This document shows positions 45,935 through 55,994 of a stretch of DNA of 64,000 bases, one piece after another. The notes beneath the pieces were generated by a model. It searched no databases. It was not told the DNA's origin and saw nothing but the letters and a program-made list of their open reading frames with translations. The translations under genes and the position numbers were made by a program. Source of the stretch: Pseudomonas batumici (lineage in GTDB: Bacteria; Pseudomonadota; Gammaproteobacteria; Pseudomonadales; Pseudomonadaceae); assembly GCF_000820515.1 (NCBI RefSeq), contig NZ_JXDG01000012.1, positions 1 through 64,000 on the forward strand, in the 5' to 3' direction. How positions within the stretch are numbered: position 1 is the first letter of the stretch; each line of letters begins with the position of its first letter.

Positions 45935-47002
45935 TTATCCAGCTTTTTTCATATCCAGTCGACGCAGGTGGCAGGTCACTTCCTCACGGTCGTGATACAG
46001 CTGCTTGCAGCCTATGGCGACCCTGATGCCACGGGCCTTGAAGCCCTCCTCGATACGCTCCAGCAAGCGCCGGACTTCGGCGTAGCGCTGCTTCATCGGC
46101 AACTTGAGGTTGACCACCGCCTCGCGGCAATGCCCCTCGCCGATCCAGGTCTCCAGCAAGGCGGCGTTGCGCGCCGGTTTCTCGACGATATCGCAGACCA
46201 TCCAGTCCACCGGCTGTTTCGGCTTGAAGGTGAAGCCGTCGGCCATCAGGTGCTGGACCAGGCCGGTGTCCATCAGGCTTTCGGCCATGGGGCCGTTGTC
46301 GATGGCGGTCACCAGCATGCCGCGGTTGACCAGTTGCCAGGTCCAGCCGCCAGGCGCGGCGCCGAGGTCGACGCCGGTCATGTCGCTGTGCAGCCGTTCG
46401 TCCCATTGGTCCCGGGGAATGAAATGGTGCCAGGCCTCTTCCAGTTTGAGGGTCGAGCGGCTCGGGGCGCTCTTGGGGAACTTGAGCCGGGGAATGCCCA
46501 TGGGCCACATCGCCGAATTGTCCGCCTCGGCGAGACCAAGGAAGACTTCCCGACCGCTCTTGAAGGTCAGCAGCAGGCGCGGCTTGCGGGGATCCTCCAG
46601 CAGCTTGCCGGCCTGGGTCAGGGCCTTGCGCAACGGCCCTTCGAATTTCTTGCAGAAGTTCGACAGTTCCTTGCCGTCGTTGGTATCGACCACTTCCAGC
46701 CAGAGGCTGCCGAAGGTCGGTCCCGCCGCGAGTTCAGCGAGGATCACGCTGATGCGATCGGTTTCCGGCAGGTCGATAAAACGCCCCCGCGCCCACTGCC
46801 GAGGAAAGATCAACTCGGCGAAGCGCAAGCCGTTCATCAGACGGGCCGCGCCGTCGTCGTCAGTGCAGACGAATTCGGCGCAGGCGCTGTTGGGCTTGGC
46901 CTTGGCGTAGCCCGGAACGTCCAGGCGCGCGGCATGCTCGGCGATCTCCGAGCAGACTTCGCCTTCGAAGCCGGGTCGGCAATGCATAAAGAGGGTATTC
47001 AT
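45935..47002 (-). CDS. rlmM: 23S rRNA 2'-O-ribose methyltransferase RlmM
   Basis: This 355-residue enzyme methylates C2498 of 23S rRNA. It has an N-terminal THUMP-like domain (MNTLFMHCRPGFEGEVCSEIA) and a C-terminal SAM-dependent FtsJ-like domain with GVDLGAAPGGWTWQL and the catalytic KDKE-type positions around DGFTFKP and NLKLPMKQR. It is divergent from acnA. The start at ATG 47002 has only weak Shine-Dalgarno spacing. Confidence 0.92.
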   Translation of the reverse strand: MNTLFMHCRPGFEGEVCSEIAEHAARLDVPGYAKAKPNSACAEFVCTDDDGAARLMNGLRFAELIFPRQWARGRFIDLPETDRISVILAELAAGPTFGSLWLEVVDTNDGKELSNFCKKFEGPLRKALTQAGKLLEDPRKPRLLLTFKSGREVFLGLAEADNSAMWPMGIPRLKFPKSAPSRSTLKLEEAWHHFIPRDQWDERLHSDMTGVDLGAAPGGWTWQLVNRGMLVTAIDNGPMAESLMDTGLVQHLMADGFTFKPKQPVDWMVCDIVEKPARNAALLETWIGEGHCREAVVNLKLPMKQRYAEVRRLLERIEEGFKARGIRVAIGCKQLYHDREEVTCHLRRLDMKKAG

Positions 47003-47130
47003 TGGGCTCAGCCTGTCACAGAAACCGGCGCATCATAGCCGAGTTCGGAACCTTGGACGTGTCCATAGAGTCCAGTCATTAGCCAGATGTCCCAATCGGA
47101 GCTAGGTTTAAGGCTCTGTTCGTTCCACCC

Positions 47131-47149
47131 GGCCCGTGCCGTGCGGGCC
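47131..47149 (+). other. Leader hairpin abutting the acnA ribosome site
   Basis: GGCCCG (47131-47136) and CGGGCC (47144-47149) pair across a 7-nt loop directly before the AAGGAG ribosome site (47153-47158) of acnA. It could modulate ribosome loading. Confidence 0.35.
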
Positions 47150-47165
47150 TCCAAGGAGTCATTTC

Positions 47166-49907
47166 ATGTCTTCCCTCGATAGCCTGAAAGCCCTTAAAAC
47201 CCTGGATGTAGGCAGCAAGACCTACCACTATTTCAGCCTCCCGGCTGCCGCCAAGTCCCTCGGCCACCTGGACAAGTTGCCGATGTCGCTCAAGGTCCTG
47301 CTGGAAAACCTGCTGCGCTGGGAAGACGGCAAGACCGTCACCGGCGCCGACCTCAAGGCCATCGCCGCCTGGCTCAAGAGGCGAAGCTCCGACCGGGAAA
47401 TCCAGTACCGCCCGGCCCGGGTGCTGATGCAGGACTTCACCGGGGTGCCGGCGGTGGTCGACCTGGCCGCGATGCGCGCCGCCGTGGCCAAGGCCGGCGG
47501 CGATCCGCAGCGGATCAACCCGCTCTCCCCCGTCGACCTGGTGATCGACCACTCGGTGATGGTCGACAAGTTCGCCACGGCGCAGGCCTTCGGCCAGAAC
47601 GTCGATATCGAAATGCAGCGCAACGGCGAACGCTACGCCTTCCTGCGCTGGGGCCAGAACGCCTTCGACAATTTCAGCGTGGTCCCGCCGGGCACCGGGA
47701 TCTGCCATCAGGTCAACCTCGAATACCTGGGCCGCACCGTCTGGACCAAGGACGAGGACGGCCGCACCTATGCCTTCCCCGATACCCTGGTCGGCACCGA
47801 CTCCCACACCACCATGATCAACGGCCTCGGCGTCCTCGGCTGGGGCGTCGGCGGCATCGAGGCGGAAGCGGCGATGCTCGGCCAGCCGGTGTCGATGCTG
47901 ATTCCCGAAGTGATCGGCTTCAAGCTCACCGGCAAGCTCAAGGAAGGCATCACCGCCACCGACCTGGTACTGACGGTGACCCAGATGCTGCGCACGAAAG
48001 GCGTGGTCGGCAAGTTTGTCGAGTTCTATGGCGACGGCCTGGCCGAGTTGCCCCTGGCGGACCGGGCGACCATCGCCAACATGGCCCCGGAATACGGCGC
48101 CACCTGCGGCTTCTTCCCGGTGGACCAGGTGACACTGGACTACCTGCGCCTGTCCGGCAGGCCGAGCGAAACGGTCCAGCTGGTGGAGGCCTACAGCAAG
48201 ATCCAGGGCCTGTGGCGGCTGCCAGGCCATGAACCGACCTTCACCGACAGCCTGGCCCTGGACATGGGCAGCGTCGAAGCCAGCCTGGCCGGGCCCAAGC
48301 GCCCGCAGGACCGGGTGTCGTTGCCGGATGTCGCGCAAGCCTTCAGCGACTTCATGGCGCTGCAATTCAAACCGGTGCACAAGGACGAAGGCCGCCTGGA
48401 AAGCGAAGGCGGCGGCGGTGTCGCGGTGGGCAATGCCGATCTGGTCGGTGAAGTCGACTATAGCGACGAAGGCCAGACCTACCGGCTGAAGAACGGTGCC
48501 GTGGTGATCGCCGCCATCACCTCCTGCACCAACACCTCCAACCCCAGCGTGATGATGGCCGCCGGCCTGGTGGCGAAGAAGGCCGTGGAAAAAGGCCTGA
48601 AACGCAAACCCTGGGTCAAGAGTTCCCTGGCCCCCGGCTCCAAGGTGGTGACCGACTACTACAAGGCCGCCGGCCTGAACCGCTACCTCGACGAACTGGG
48701 CTTCGCCCTGGTGGGCTATGGCTGCACCACCTGCATCGGCAACTCCGGGCCGCTGCCCGAACCGATTGAAAAGGCCGTGACCCAGTCGGACCTCACCGTC
48801 GCCTCGGTATTGTCCGGCAACCGCAACTTCGAGGGCCGGGTGCATCCGCTGGTGAAGACCAACTGGCTGGCCTCGCCGCCGCTGGTGGTGGCCTATGCCC
48901 TGGCCGGCAGCGTGCGCATCGATATCAGCCGCGAGCCGCTGGGTGAGGACCGGGACGGCAAGCCGGTGTACCTGCGGGATATCTGGCCCAGCCAGAAGGA
49001 AATCGCCGACGCGGTGGCCCAGGTCGATACCGCCATGTTCCACAAGGAGTACGCCGAAGTCTTCGCCGGCGACGCCCAGTGGCAGGCGATTGAAGTGCCA
49101 CAGGCCGCCACCTACGTCTGGCAGAAGGACTCGACCTATATCAAGCACCCACCGTTCTTCGACAATATCGCCGGGCCCCTGCCGGTGATCGAAGACATCC
49201 AGGACGCACGGGTGCTGGCCCTGCTCGGCGATTCGGTGACCACCGACCACATCTCCCCCGCCGGCAATATCAAGGCCGACAGCCCCGCCGGACGTTATCT
49301 GCGCGAGCTGGGCGTGGAACCGCGGGATTTCAACTCCTACGGTTCACGCCGCGGCAACCACGAAGTGATGATGCGCGGCACCTTCGCCAATATCCGTATC
49401 CGCAACGAGATGCTCGGCGGCGAGGAAGGCGGCAATACCTTCCATGTGCCGTCCGGCGAGAAGCTGTCGATCTATGACGCGGCCATGCGCTACCAGGCCG
49501 AAGGCACGCCGCTGGTGGTGATTGCCGGCCAGGAGTACGGCACCGGTTCGAGCCGTGACTGGGCCGCCAAGGGCACCAACCTGCTGGGGGTCAAGGCGGT
49601 GATCGCCGAGAGTTTCGAGCGTATCCACCGTTCCAACCTGGTGGGCATGGGCGTACTGCCGTTGCAATTCAAGCTCGACCAGAACCGCAAGAGCCTGAAC
49701 CTCACCGGCAAGGAAACCCTGAGTATCGGGGGACTGAGCAGCACCGAACTGCAACCGCGAATGAACCTGCCACTGACCCTGACCCGTGAGGATGGCAGCC
49801 AGGAAAAAATCGACGTGCTGTGTCGGATCGACACGCTCAATGAAGTGGAATACTTCAAGGCCGGGGGAATCCTGCATTATGTATTGCGGCAACTCATTGC
49901 TTCTTGA
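47166..49907 (+). CDS. acnA: Aconitate hydratase A
   Basis: This 913-residue aconitase interconverts citrate and isocitrate in the TCA cycle. The first [4Fe-4S] cysteine is in SCTNTSNP, the other two in GCTTCIGNSGP; YGSRRGNHEVMMRGTF and GTGSSRDWAAKG provide active-site residues. The AcnA (IRP-like) type is shown by the N-terminal SLKVLLENLLR segment. ATG 47166 follows AAGGAG; the frame upstream to 47136 lies in the leader hairpin. It is divergent from rlmM. Confidence 0.95.
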   Translation: MSSLDSLKALKTLDVGSKTYHYFSLPAAAKSLGHLDKLPMSLKVLLENLLRWEDGKTVTGADLKAIAAWLKRRSSDREIQYRPARVLMQDFTGVPAVVDLAAMRAAVAKAGGDPQRINPLSPVDLVIDHSVMVDKFATAQAFGQNVDIEMQRNGERYAFLRWGQNAFDNFSVVPPGTGICHQVNLEYLGRTVWTKDEDGRTYAFPDTLVGTDSHTTMINGLGVLGWGVGGIEAEAAMLGQPVSMLIPEVIGFKLTGKLKEGITATDLVLTVTQMLRTKGVVGKFVEFYGDGLAELPLADRATIANMAPEYGATCGFFPVDQVTLDYLRLSGRPSETVQLVEAYSKIQGLWRLPGHEPTFTDSLALDMGSVEASLAGPKRPQDRVSLPDVAQAFSDFMALQFKPVHKDEGRLESEGGGGVAVGNADLVGEVDYSDEGQTYRLKNGAVVIAAITSCTNTSNPSVMMAAGLVAKKAVEKGLKRKPWVKSSLAPGSKVVTDYYKAAGLNRYLDELGFALVGYGCTTCIGNSGPLPEPIEKAVTQSDLTVASVLSGNRNFEGRVHPLVKTNWLASPPLVVAYALAGSVRIDISREPLGEDRDGKPVYLRDIWPSQKEIADAVAQVDTAMFHKEYAEVFAGDAQWQAIEVPQAATYVWQKDSTYIKHPPFFDNIAGPLPVIEDIQDARVLALLGDSVTTDHISPAGNIKADSPAGRYLRELGVEPRDFNSYGSRRGNHEVMMRGTFANIRIRNEMLGGEEGGNTFHVPSGEKLSIYDAAMRYQAEGTPLVVIAGQEYGTGSSRDWAAKGTNLLGVKAVIAESFERIHRSNLVGMGVLPLQFKLDQNRKSLNLTGKETLSIGGLSSTELQPRMNLPLTLTREDGSQEKIDVLCRIDTLNEVEYFKAGGILHYVLRQLIAS

Positions 49908-49928
49908 TTGTTCCATGAAATAGGGCGC

Positions 49929-49960
49929 GAATACGCACCGGCGCTGGCCGGTGCGTATTC
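49929..49960 (+). terminator. Strong hairpin after acnA
   Basis: GAATACGCACCGGC (49929-49942) and GCCGGTGCGTATTC (49947-49960) pair perfectly across the 4-nt loop GCTG, 21 bp after the acnA stop. No T-run follows on the plus strand; it may still protect or end the acnA transcript. Confidence 0.55.
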
Positions 49961-50154
49961 CAGATCGTGGTTATCGCCGCCCTCGCCCTTGACTCTCGAA
50001 TATTATCTTACAAGCAACTAAACAACTTCTTTCTCTCCTCGATATTCTCTCGCACGCAAACCGGTAACACAGCACAACTTCCCACGCCTTCAATTAAAAT
50101 TCGCCAACTCATAAACTGGAGACAACACGCCACAACCAGAAAAAGAGAACGCCC

Positions 50155-53100
50155 ATGAATACAATTTCAACACAACATGAACAGACACTCCTGAAAACAG
50201 ATCAAACCCAGGTCACTTCGCAGTCACAACCCGAGGCCGAACTTTCGACACTGGAATACACGGCGGAAAGCTGCATTGCCATCGTCGAAGCCTCTTTTCT
50301 GTCGATGGTCGATCAGGCCGGTATAACCGGTGGTCTTTCAGCATCGCTCAGCGATGTCGTCCATTCGACATTACTCACCGTGAAAGATGAATACCGCCAG
50401 CCCTCGGCCACTCTGCGCACACTGCTCAGCAAGACAGATAGCGGTCTCACCCACGCCTTCAGCCTGTTCAAGACTGAAAACGACCTGCCCGATAACTTCC
50501 TGTCCGATGATCACTACGAGGGTCCGAAGAGTTACTGGGCCGACATCAGCCACCCCCTGATCAAGATCGCCAACCAGGCGCGAGCCTTGCTCGCCGGCGC
50601 GACAGAAAACAGCTCACGCCCCCTGCCCGATGGGCATCTCTACACGGCAAGCAAGGTTGAAACTCCCTGGTACGCCTCCGCGCGCAACAACCTCTTGTAT
50701 TCATCACGGGAGGCGTTCATGGATGCAGTCGATGCAGCCACGGCACATGGAAATTACCGGGAGCCGTATTTACTGTTCAGTGATTGGATCAGCAAAAACC
50801 TGGGCAGTATCGACAAAACTCCCTTCAAGGACGAAAAAGACCTGTTGCAGCGCTGCCTGCACTTTCTCGAACGTGCGGACGTGCAAATATTCGCGGCCAG
50901 ACTGCTCAAGGAAATGATCCCTGAATATTCCAATCAGATCGGCAGCCGGACCAACTTGCGATTGACCGCCTATGCCATGGCCCGCTGGTCATACGACGAT
51001 ACGCTGGCGCCTTTTCATATCGACGGCGAACTCTGGTCCTCCGCCCCGGAAAATATCGAAGGCGCTGAAAACAGACAATCAAGTGATGTGCTGGACTTGC
51101 CGATCCCGCCCGCTGCGGAGCCGGTGGACATTCATTTCGCACGGGGACTCCAGCGTATCGCACTGGACGCCCATGCCGGAGGCCTGAGGCAAGTCGACAG
51201 CACGTTCAAGGCTCTGTCGGGCGCAAACGGCGAGTCGTTTTTTTCAACCCTTCCCCAGGATCCTTGTGCCAGCGTGCTCAGTGAGGAAAAACTGCGTGAC
51301 ATGGCCAATGAGCGCTGGGGACAGATCAATAGCCTTACCGTGGCGCTCTACCCCTACGATTTCTACCCTTACGTGGTCATGCACCAGGATATGACGGGGA
51401 TAACGCCGACACCCTTGATGGCGCTGAAACAGGTACCGACCATCGATGACGCCACCCGGGCACTCTCGTATCTCTGTCGCAAAGCCGATCTGCACGTCCT
51501 CCTGTCAGATTTCACCGGCATGCGGATTCAATCGGCTGAAGGGAGCTGGGATATTCTTCGTCGACTGGTGCGCTGCCTTGTAGCCCCCGCGGGGACTATT
51601 GCCGATAACGGGTTTTCCTCGATGCCGGCCTTTATCGCGCCGTGGGTCGCCGCTGATCCGCAAACGGATTTGCTGGAGCTTATTTTCAGAAGCACCCTGC
51701 TGACACGACAGTACATCCCTGCCAGTGCCTGGAGACCCGGCAGCGAATCGCCGAAACCGGCTGAAATTCCCTTGCCCGAAACCTTGCTCTTTCTGGAAGA
51801 TCCGGACGCCACTTTCGCGGCCAATCGACAGCAGTTGCAGGACACCATCAAGGAAACGGCCTCGACACCGGCATTCGCCTCGCGCTTGCTCGACAAGATC
51901 GGCTTGAGTGCCACCTTTATCCAGGCACTGCCGGCATGGGGTACGCTCGAGCACTACCAACTGCTTCAAGGCATGCCGAAATTCGCTGAATGGGCCGCGA
52001 ACATGGTACGCGACCCCGCGTCTTCGACGCCAACGGCGTTGACACCAGGCGAGCAAGCCTACCTGTTCGTGGAAACGCTACTGAATATCGCCTGGCCAGC
52101 GGTGCAAGACCTCTGGCAACTGGGACCCGCGCTCTGCGGCACGGTCCCGAGCCCCGAAGGCCAGACATGGGGAAACCTCAAGGAGCGGTTGATTGCGTCC
52201 ATCCATGAACGCCTCATGGACAAGAAAGTGACCGACCAGGAAGGGCACGCCAGCTTTCTCGCCGGTCTTCTGCTGCAACGTGCACGCCCGGAGCTGTTCC
52301 TGCAGGACAGCAACAGCCTGACCCTGAATTATCAAAGTGATCCTGCCGCGATCACCCTGCGCTGGGCGGCAAGGCTGCTGAACGAAATCAGTCCCCGCAC
52401 CTCCATGGCCTGTTCGATCGCCGAGGTGGTGACAATGGCGAAGGATATCGCCAGGCAGAACGGTATCGATATCGACTCGCAGGCAATGAACGACGCCGAA
52501 ATGCTGTCCCCGGCACAGAACCCGCTCAGTGAGTTGAGCGGACTCATCCTCGGCGAACAGACCGCCGCCACCGCGCGCGCCTGGGGTTATGAAAACGCCC
52601 TGGAGTGGCTCAACCTGACAAAGGAAGCAGAAGAACGCAACCAGGCGCATCTGCTGTCAGTGAAACATGAGCAGGCGCCGGATCTGCGCAGCATGGCAAG
52701 CACGCAACTCTGGGTCCTGGGTACGGATCCTGAGGCGCGCTTCGGGGATCAGGACATCAGCATGCTGGACGCTTTCCTGTGCGGCCTGAACACCGTGCAG
52801 TACGACTATTTCCAAGCCCAGAGAAACGCTCTCCTCGAAAAGTTCACGACTGATTCGACCCACTACAGAGAGAGATACCACCCCATTATCAAGTCGCAGC
52901 TCGAATTGATCTTCCAGGACCTGCCACTGCTGAAACTGCATACCCTTGATCGAGGCCGCTGGCGCATCCTCTCCCCTTCGTCACGCAACTCGTTATTCTA
53001 CAAGGCAGGAACATTGGCCATCGTCGAATTCGAACCCGCGGAAGGCAATCAACGCCAGTTTCTGAATATTCTGAAGTCGAATGAAGGGCTGGGGACCAGT

Positions 53101-55035
53101 TGGATTGATATCTGGAGCCGCTCCGCCATGCTGCTGCCCAAACCACCCTCCGTTGGAGGCCGGCTGATCAGGTCGGGCATCCCCGCCGGTGTCGGATTGG
53201 AAGCCGGCGAATGGCATGCCGGACTGAACCAGAGCAGGCTCTGCCCAAGCGACCCCAGCAGCACGGCCTACCAGATAATCGACAAACTGATCACGCCCGT
53301 ATGGGATGCGCCCATGATATGGGAGGTCGATTATTCCAAGGAGCAAGATATCCTGCCGGCACGGAATCGAGGAGAACGCTTCAACCTCCTGTCGCTTATC
53401 CCGTTCTATGACTATTTTTCAAAACCCGCCGCCGAGCGAAACAACGAAGATCACCTGGGCCTCACGCTGGAGATCGTACTCACGGCGCTGCCTGGAGCCA
53501 AAGGCGCGGGTACAGCCGTCAAGACATTGGGCACGGCCGTCCGGGCGGGCCTGCAAACAGCCCTTGGCCAAGGGCTGAAAAGGCCGTTTTTTTCCATTGG
53601 ACAACACACGCTCACGACCTCGGCGGGAGCGACTGTCCGCAGAACCGCCATTGGCGGTTTGTGGCAGACCCTGAATAATGTGGGCAGCAGCGTCAGCGCG
53701 GGCCTGGCGGATCAGGCATTCCGGCAAGGCTTGCGCAAAAGCGGCCTGCAACTGACTTATGCCGTTGGCGAGAGCATTTTTTCCGCTTCGCCCATTCCCT
53801 TGTACAGCCCGCGGACCCTCGCGCGTACCGCCAACAAGCTCTGGCAGAACATCCGCAATGCCGGGGGCCAGGCGACGGAAGCATTGAACAACGCCAGGCA
53901 GGCGTTCAGACAGCAACTTGACTCGGCAGGAAGCCGCATCACCAGCAGGTTCCAGAAGAACAACGGCTGCCCGCTACCTGTTCGTCGCGCCCCGCGTGCG
54001 ACCACGCTGCCATTCGATAAAGTGCTTTCCATTCGAGTCCTTGACTGCGTTGCCCTCAAGGACACGCTGCCTATCAGACCCGCTTCCAGGATCGACTTCT
54101 TCCTTGGCTCGGATAGCCCGGAAATCCTGGTGAAACGGCTGCCGGAGGCAAACTCGGTCGACGTACATGCGGCCTATAAAAAGAAAGCCAATAGTCAGTC
54201 GGATGTCGTGTTCACGCAAAAATTCCTGGTGAAGAGTCCGGACGAGACCTGGAGCATTGCCGTCCGTGATCGGGATAACGCCTGGGCGGCGCTCACCTCC
54301 AGACAACTCACGCTTTACCATGAAAAAATAGAAAGCATTCTTCCAAGTCGTGCATTGCGCGGTAAATTCTATTTGCACATGCAAGGAGGCACATTTCAGT
54401 CACCCTCGTGGAAAAAACTTCATGAGACAACATTGCATGAAGCACGCACACCCGCGACTTCAAGGCTAAAACGCACCGCACCTGAAAGCCCCGCATCGCC
54501 TCCCGCGACAACCCGGCATTTCGACAGTGTCCCTCACTGCCCGGACCTGAGAAGCCGAGAGATTCCAAGATCGGAGTGGAGCGAGTTCATGTACAAATAC
54601 ATGGGCCGGGACAAATACGCCGCTATTTGCGGAGGTGGATACGGTACCGCCTTGCACATGCACCTGCCTGTCACCCGGCAAAGTCCGCTGGGCGACTTTA
54701 CCCGCACCGACTACGGCATCTATGTGACCGACCTGGCACCGGGCAGCCTCCCCCACGAGCAACTCTCCCAGAGTATTTTTGGCAAGTTGCGCGGTCGCAC
54801 GCAACAGAAGGCACGCGCCTCTCATTACTTCGAGTTGAGAACTTCCGAACTGCCGGAAGGCTGGACACTGCACAAGATTTCCGGCCCGGGGCTCTCGGGT
54901 GACAATATTTTCCTGATCAAAGGCCCTCTCCAGAATGGCGTCATGCCTGACCTGCCCTTGAAAGGTTCAAAATTCAAGGAGCCACTCAAGATCGTATCAA
55001 ACCACGGGAAGTACCCGCCCGCCGCACAACCGTAA
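50155..55035 (+). CDS. Very large toxin-like protein with HYD1-like ADP-ribosyltransferase C-terminus
   Basis: This protein has 1626 residues. Most of it (about 40-1080) is helical and unassigned. Around 1075-1130 there is a hydrophobic/amphipathic stretch (LSLIPFYDYFSKP, then TLEIVLTALPGAKGAGTAVKTLG) like the linker domains of other Pseudomonas dermonecrotic-type toxins. The last about 110 residues (1490-1600) resemble Tox-ART-HYD1: a G-x-YVTDLAPG turn near 1519, a basic spacer, then HYFELRTSELPEGW near 1556 and NIFLIKG. The first ART motif (L-x-HYT) is only poorly matched by ALHMHLPVT near 1502, so activity is uncertain. No immunity gene follows. No signal peptide is seen. The leader (49961-50154) is AT-rich, with only a weak ribosome site. 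Confidence 0.6.
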   Translation: MNTISTQHEQTLLKTDQTQVTSQSQPEAELSTLEYTAESCIAIVEASFLSMVDQAGITGGLSASLSDVVHSTLLTVKDEYRQPSATLRTLLSKTDSGLTHAFSLFKTENDLPDNFLSDDHYEGPKSYWADISHPLIKIANQARALLAGATENSSRPLPDGHLYTASKVETPWYASARNNLLYSSREAFMDAVDAATAHGNYREPYLLFSDWISKNLGSIDKTPFKDEKDLLQRCLHFLERADVQIFAARLLKEMIPEYSNQIGSRTNLRLTAYAMARWSYDDTLAPFHIDGELWSSAPENIEGAENRQSSDVLDLPIPPAAEPVDIHFARGLQRIALDAHAGGLRQVDSTFKALSGANGESFFSTLPQDPCASVLSEEKLRDMANERWGQINSLTVALYPYDFYPYVVMHQDMTGITPTPLMALKQVPTIDDATRALSYLCRKADLHVLLSDFTGMRIQSAEGSWDILRRLVRCLVAPAGTIADNGFSSMPAFIAPWVAADPQTDLLELIFRSTLLTRQYIPASAWRPGSESPKPAEIPLPETLLFLEDPDATFAANRQQLQDTIKETASTPAFASRLLDKIGLSATFIQALPAWGTLEHYQLLQGMPKFAEWAANMVRDPASSTPTALTPGEQAYLFVETLLNIAWPAVQDLWQLGPALCGTVPSPEGQTWGNLKERLIASIHERLMDKKVTDQEGHASFLAGLLLQRARPELFLQDSNSLTLNYQSDPAAITLRWAARLLNEISPRTSMACSIAEVVTMAKDIARQNGIDIDSQAMNDAEMLSPAQNPLSELSGLILGEQTAATARAWGYENALEWLNLTKEAEERNQAHLLSVKHEQAPDLRSMASTQLWVLGTDPEARFGDQDISMLDAFLCGLNTVQYDYFQAQRNALLEKFTTDSTHYRERYHPIIKSQLELIFQDLPLLKLHTLDRGRWRILSPSSRNSLFYKAGTLAIVEFEPAEGNQRQFLNILKSNEGLGTSWIDIWSRSAMLLPKPPSVGGRLIRSGIPAGVGLEAGEWHAGLNQSRLCPSDPSSTAYQIIDKLITPVWDAPMIWEVDYSKEQDILPARNRGERFNLLSLIPFYDYFSKPAAERNNEDHLGLTLEIVLTALPGAKGAGTAVKTLGTAVRAGLQTALGQGLKRPFFSIGQHTLTTSAGATVRRTAIGGLWQTLNNVGSSVSAGLADQAFRQGLRKSGLQLTYAVGESIFSASPIPLYSPRTLARTANKLWQNIRNAGGQATEALNNARQAFRQQLDSAGSRITSRFQKNNGCPLPVRRAPRATTLPFDKVLSIRVLDCVALKDTLPIRPASRIDFFLGSDSPEILVKRLPEANSVDVHAAYKKKANSQSDVVFTQKFLVKSPDETWSIAVRDRDNAWAALTSRQLTLYHEKIESILPSRALRGKFYLHMQGGTFQSPSWKKLHETTLHEARTPATSRLKRTAPESPASPPATTRHFDSVPHCPDLRSREIPRSEWSEFMYKYMGRDKYAAICGGGYGTALHMHLPVTRQSPLGDFTRTDYGIYVTDLAPGSLPHEQLSQSIFGKLRGRTQQKARASHYFELRTSELPEGWTLHKISGPGLSGDNIFLIKGPLQNGVMPDLPLKGSKFKEPLKIVSNHGKYPPAAQP

Positions 55036-55054
55036 CCCCCTCAACCACAGTTGA

Positions 55055-55081
55055 AAAAACACCGGCCAGTCCGGTGTTTTT
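55055..55081. terminator. Bidirectional rho-independent terminator
   Basis: AAAAACACCGG, loop CCAGT, CCGGTGTTTTT: A- and T-runs flank the stem on both sides. It ends the large toxin gene. Confidence 0.85.
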
Positions 55082-55165
55082 CATTATCCAGGCGCTCTGG
55101 GCCGCACGTTATAATCGCTCGCCCACACGACCGGGCGTTGCTGTTCAACGACTCGAGGACCCTGC

Positions 55166-55957
55166 ATGCCTGCTTTACCCTGGGCCTACCTGGCCCTGCT
55201 TTCCCTTGGTTATGCCCTGGCATTGAGCGTGGGCCATCTGGCTCTGCCCAGCCTGATCGCCTTCGCCCTGCTGCTGGCCGCTGGTGCCGCGGCACTCCAG
55301 CAGCGCAATCGCCCTGTGCGCTACCTGGGCCACGGCCTGTTCCTGCTGGTCGCCATCGGCCTGGCCCTGCACTGGCTGCCGGGCTTCGAGAATGGCCGGA
55401 TGATCAGCGCGGTGCGTTTCACCCCGGACGCCGTGCCTTTCACGATGTACCTCAACCTCGATAAACCGTTGATCGGCTTCTGGCTGCTGCTGGTCTGCCC
55501 GTGGCTGGTCAATCGCCGCTCGCCGGGACGGGTGCTGAGCACCACGGCGCTTGCCTGGGCGGTGACATCGTTGCTGGCCCTGGGCGGCGCCATCACCCTG
55601 GGCATCGTCGGCTGGGCGCCGAAATGGCCCGAACAGGGAGGACTCTGGCTGCTGAACAACCTGCTGCTGGTGAGCCTGGTCGAGGAAGTCCTGTTTCGCG
55701 GCTATATCCAGGGCGGCCTGAGCCGCTGCTTCAGCTCCTTGCCACAGGGGCAGGCCCTGGCGCTACTGGGCGCTGCGCTGATCTTCGGGCTGACGCATCT
55801 GGGTGCCGGCTGGCAATGGATGCTACTGGCGACACTGGCCGGTGTCGGCTATGGTCTGGCCTACCGTTCTGGCGGTTTGGCCGCAGCCATCGCCACCCAT
55901 GTCGCGCTCAATACATTGCACTTCGTATTCTTTACTTATCCGATGTTGCAACCGTGA
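55166..55957 (+). CDS. CPBP-family intramembrane glutamic protease
   Basis: This 263-residue membrane protein has about eight hydrophobic helices and the CPBP/Rce1 motifs EEVLFRG (Glu-Glu and Arg of the active site), FGLTHLG and HVALN. Family members process prenylated or bacteriocin-related substrates, but bacterial substrates are mostly unknown. CGAGGA precedes ATG 55166. It has its own upstream terminator boundary from the toxin gene; a hairpin (55964-55994) follows it. Immunity to the neighbouring toxin is conceivable, since some CPBP proteins protect against bacteriocins, but unsupported here. Confidence 0.85.
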   Translation: MPALPWAYLALLSLGYALALSVGHLALPSLIAFALLLAAGAAALQQRNRPVRYLGHGLFLLVAIGLALHWLPGFENGRMISAVRFTPDAVPFTMYLNLDKPLIGFWLLLVCPWLVNRRSPGRVLSTTALAWAVTSLLALGGAITLGIVGWAPKWPEQGGLWLLNNLLLVSLVEEVLFRGYIQGGLSRCFSSLPQGQALALLGAALIFGLTHLGAGWQWMLLATLAGVGYGLAYRSGGLAAAIATHVALNTLHFVFFTYPMLQP

Positions 55958-55963
55958 TAAATG

Positions 55964-55994
55964 GAACGGAAGTACCCAATGGGTGCTTTCGTTC
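55964..55994 (+). terminator. Hairpin after the CPBP gene
   Basis: GAACGGAAGTACCC (55964-55977) and GGGTGCTTTCGTTC (55981-55994) pair around AAT with two G-U positions in RNA. No T-run follows; a possible terminator. Confidence 0.4.

Noticed and set aside
47079..49250. Minus-strand frame of 723 codons inside acnA
   Set aside because: It lies antisense to a fully motif-supported aconitase, and its composition is that of a shadow frame.
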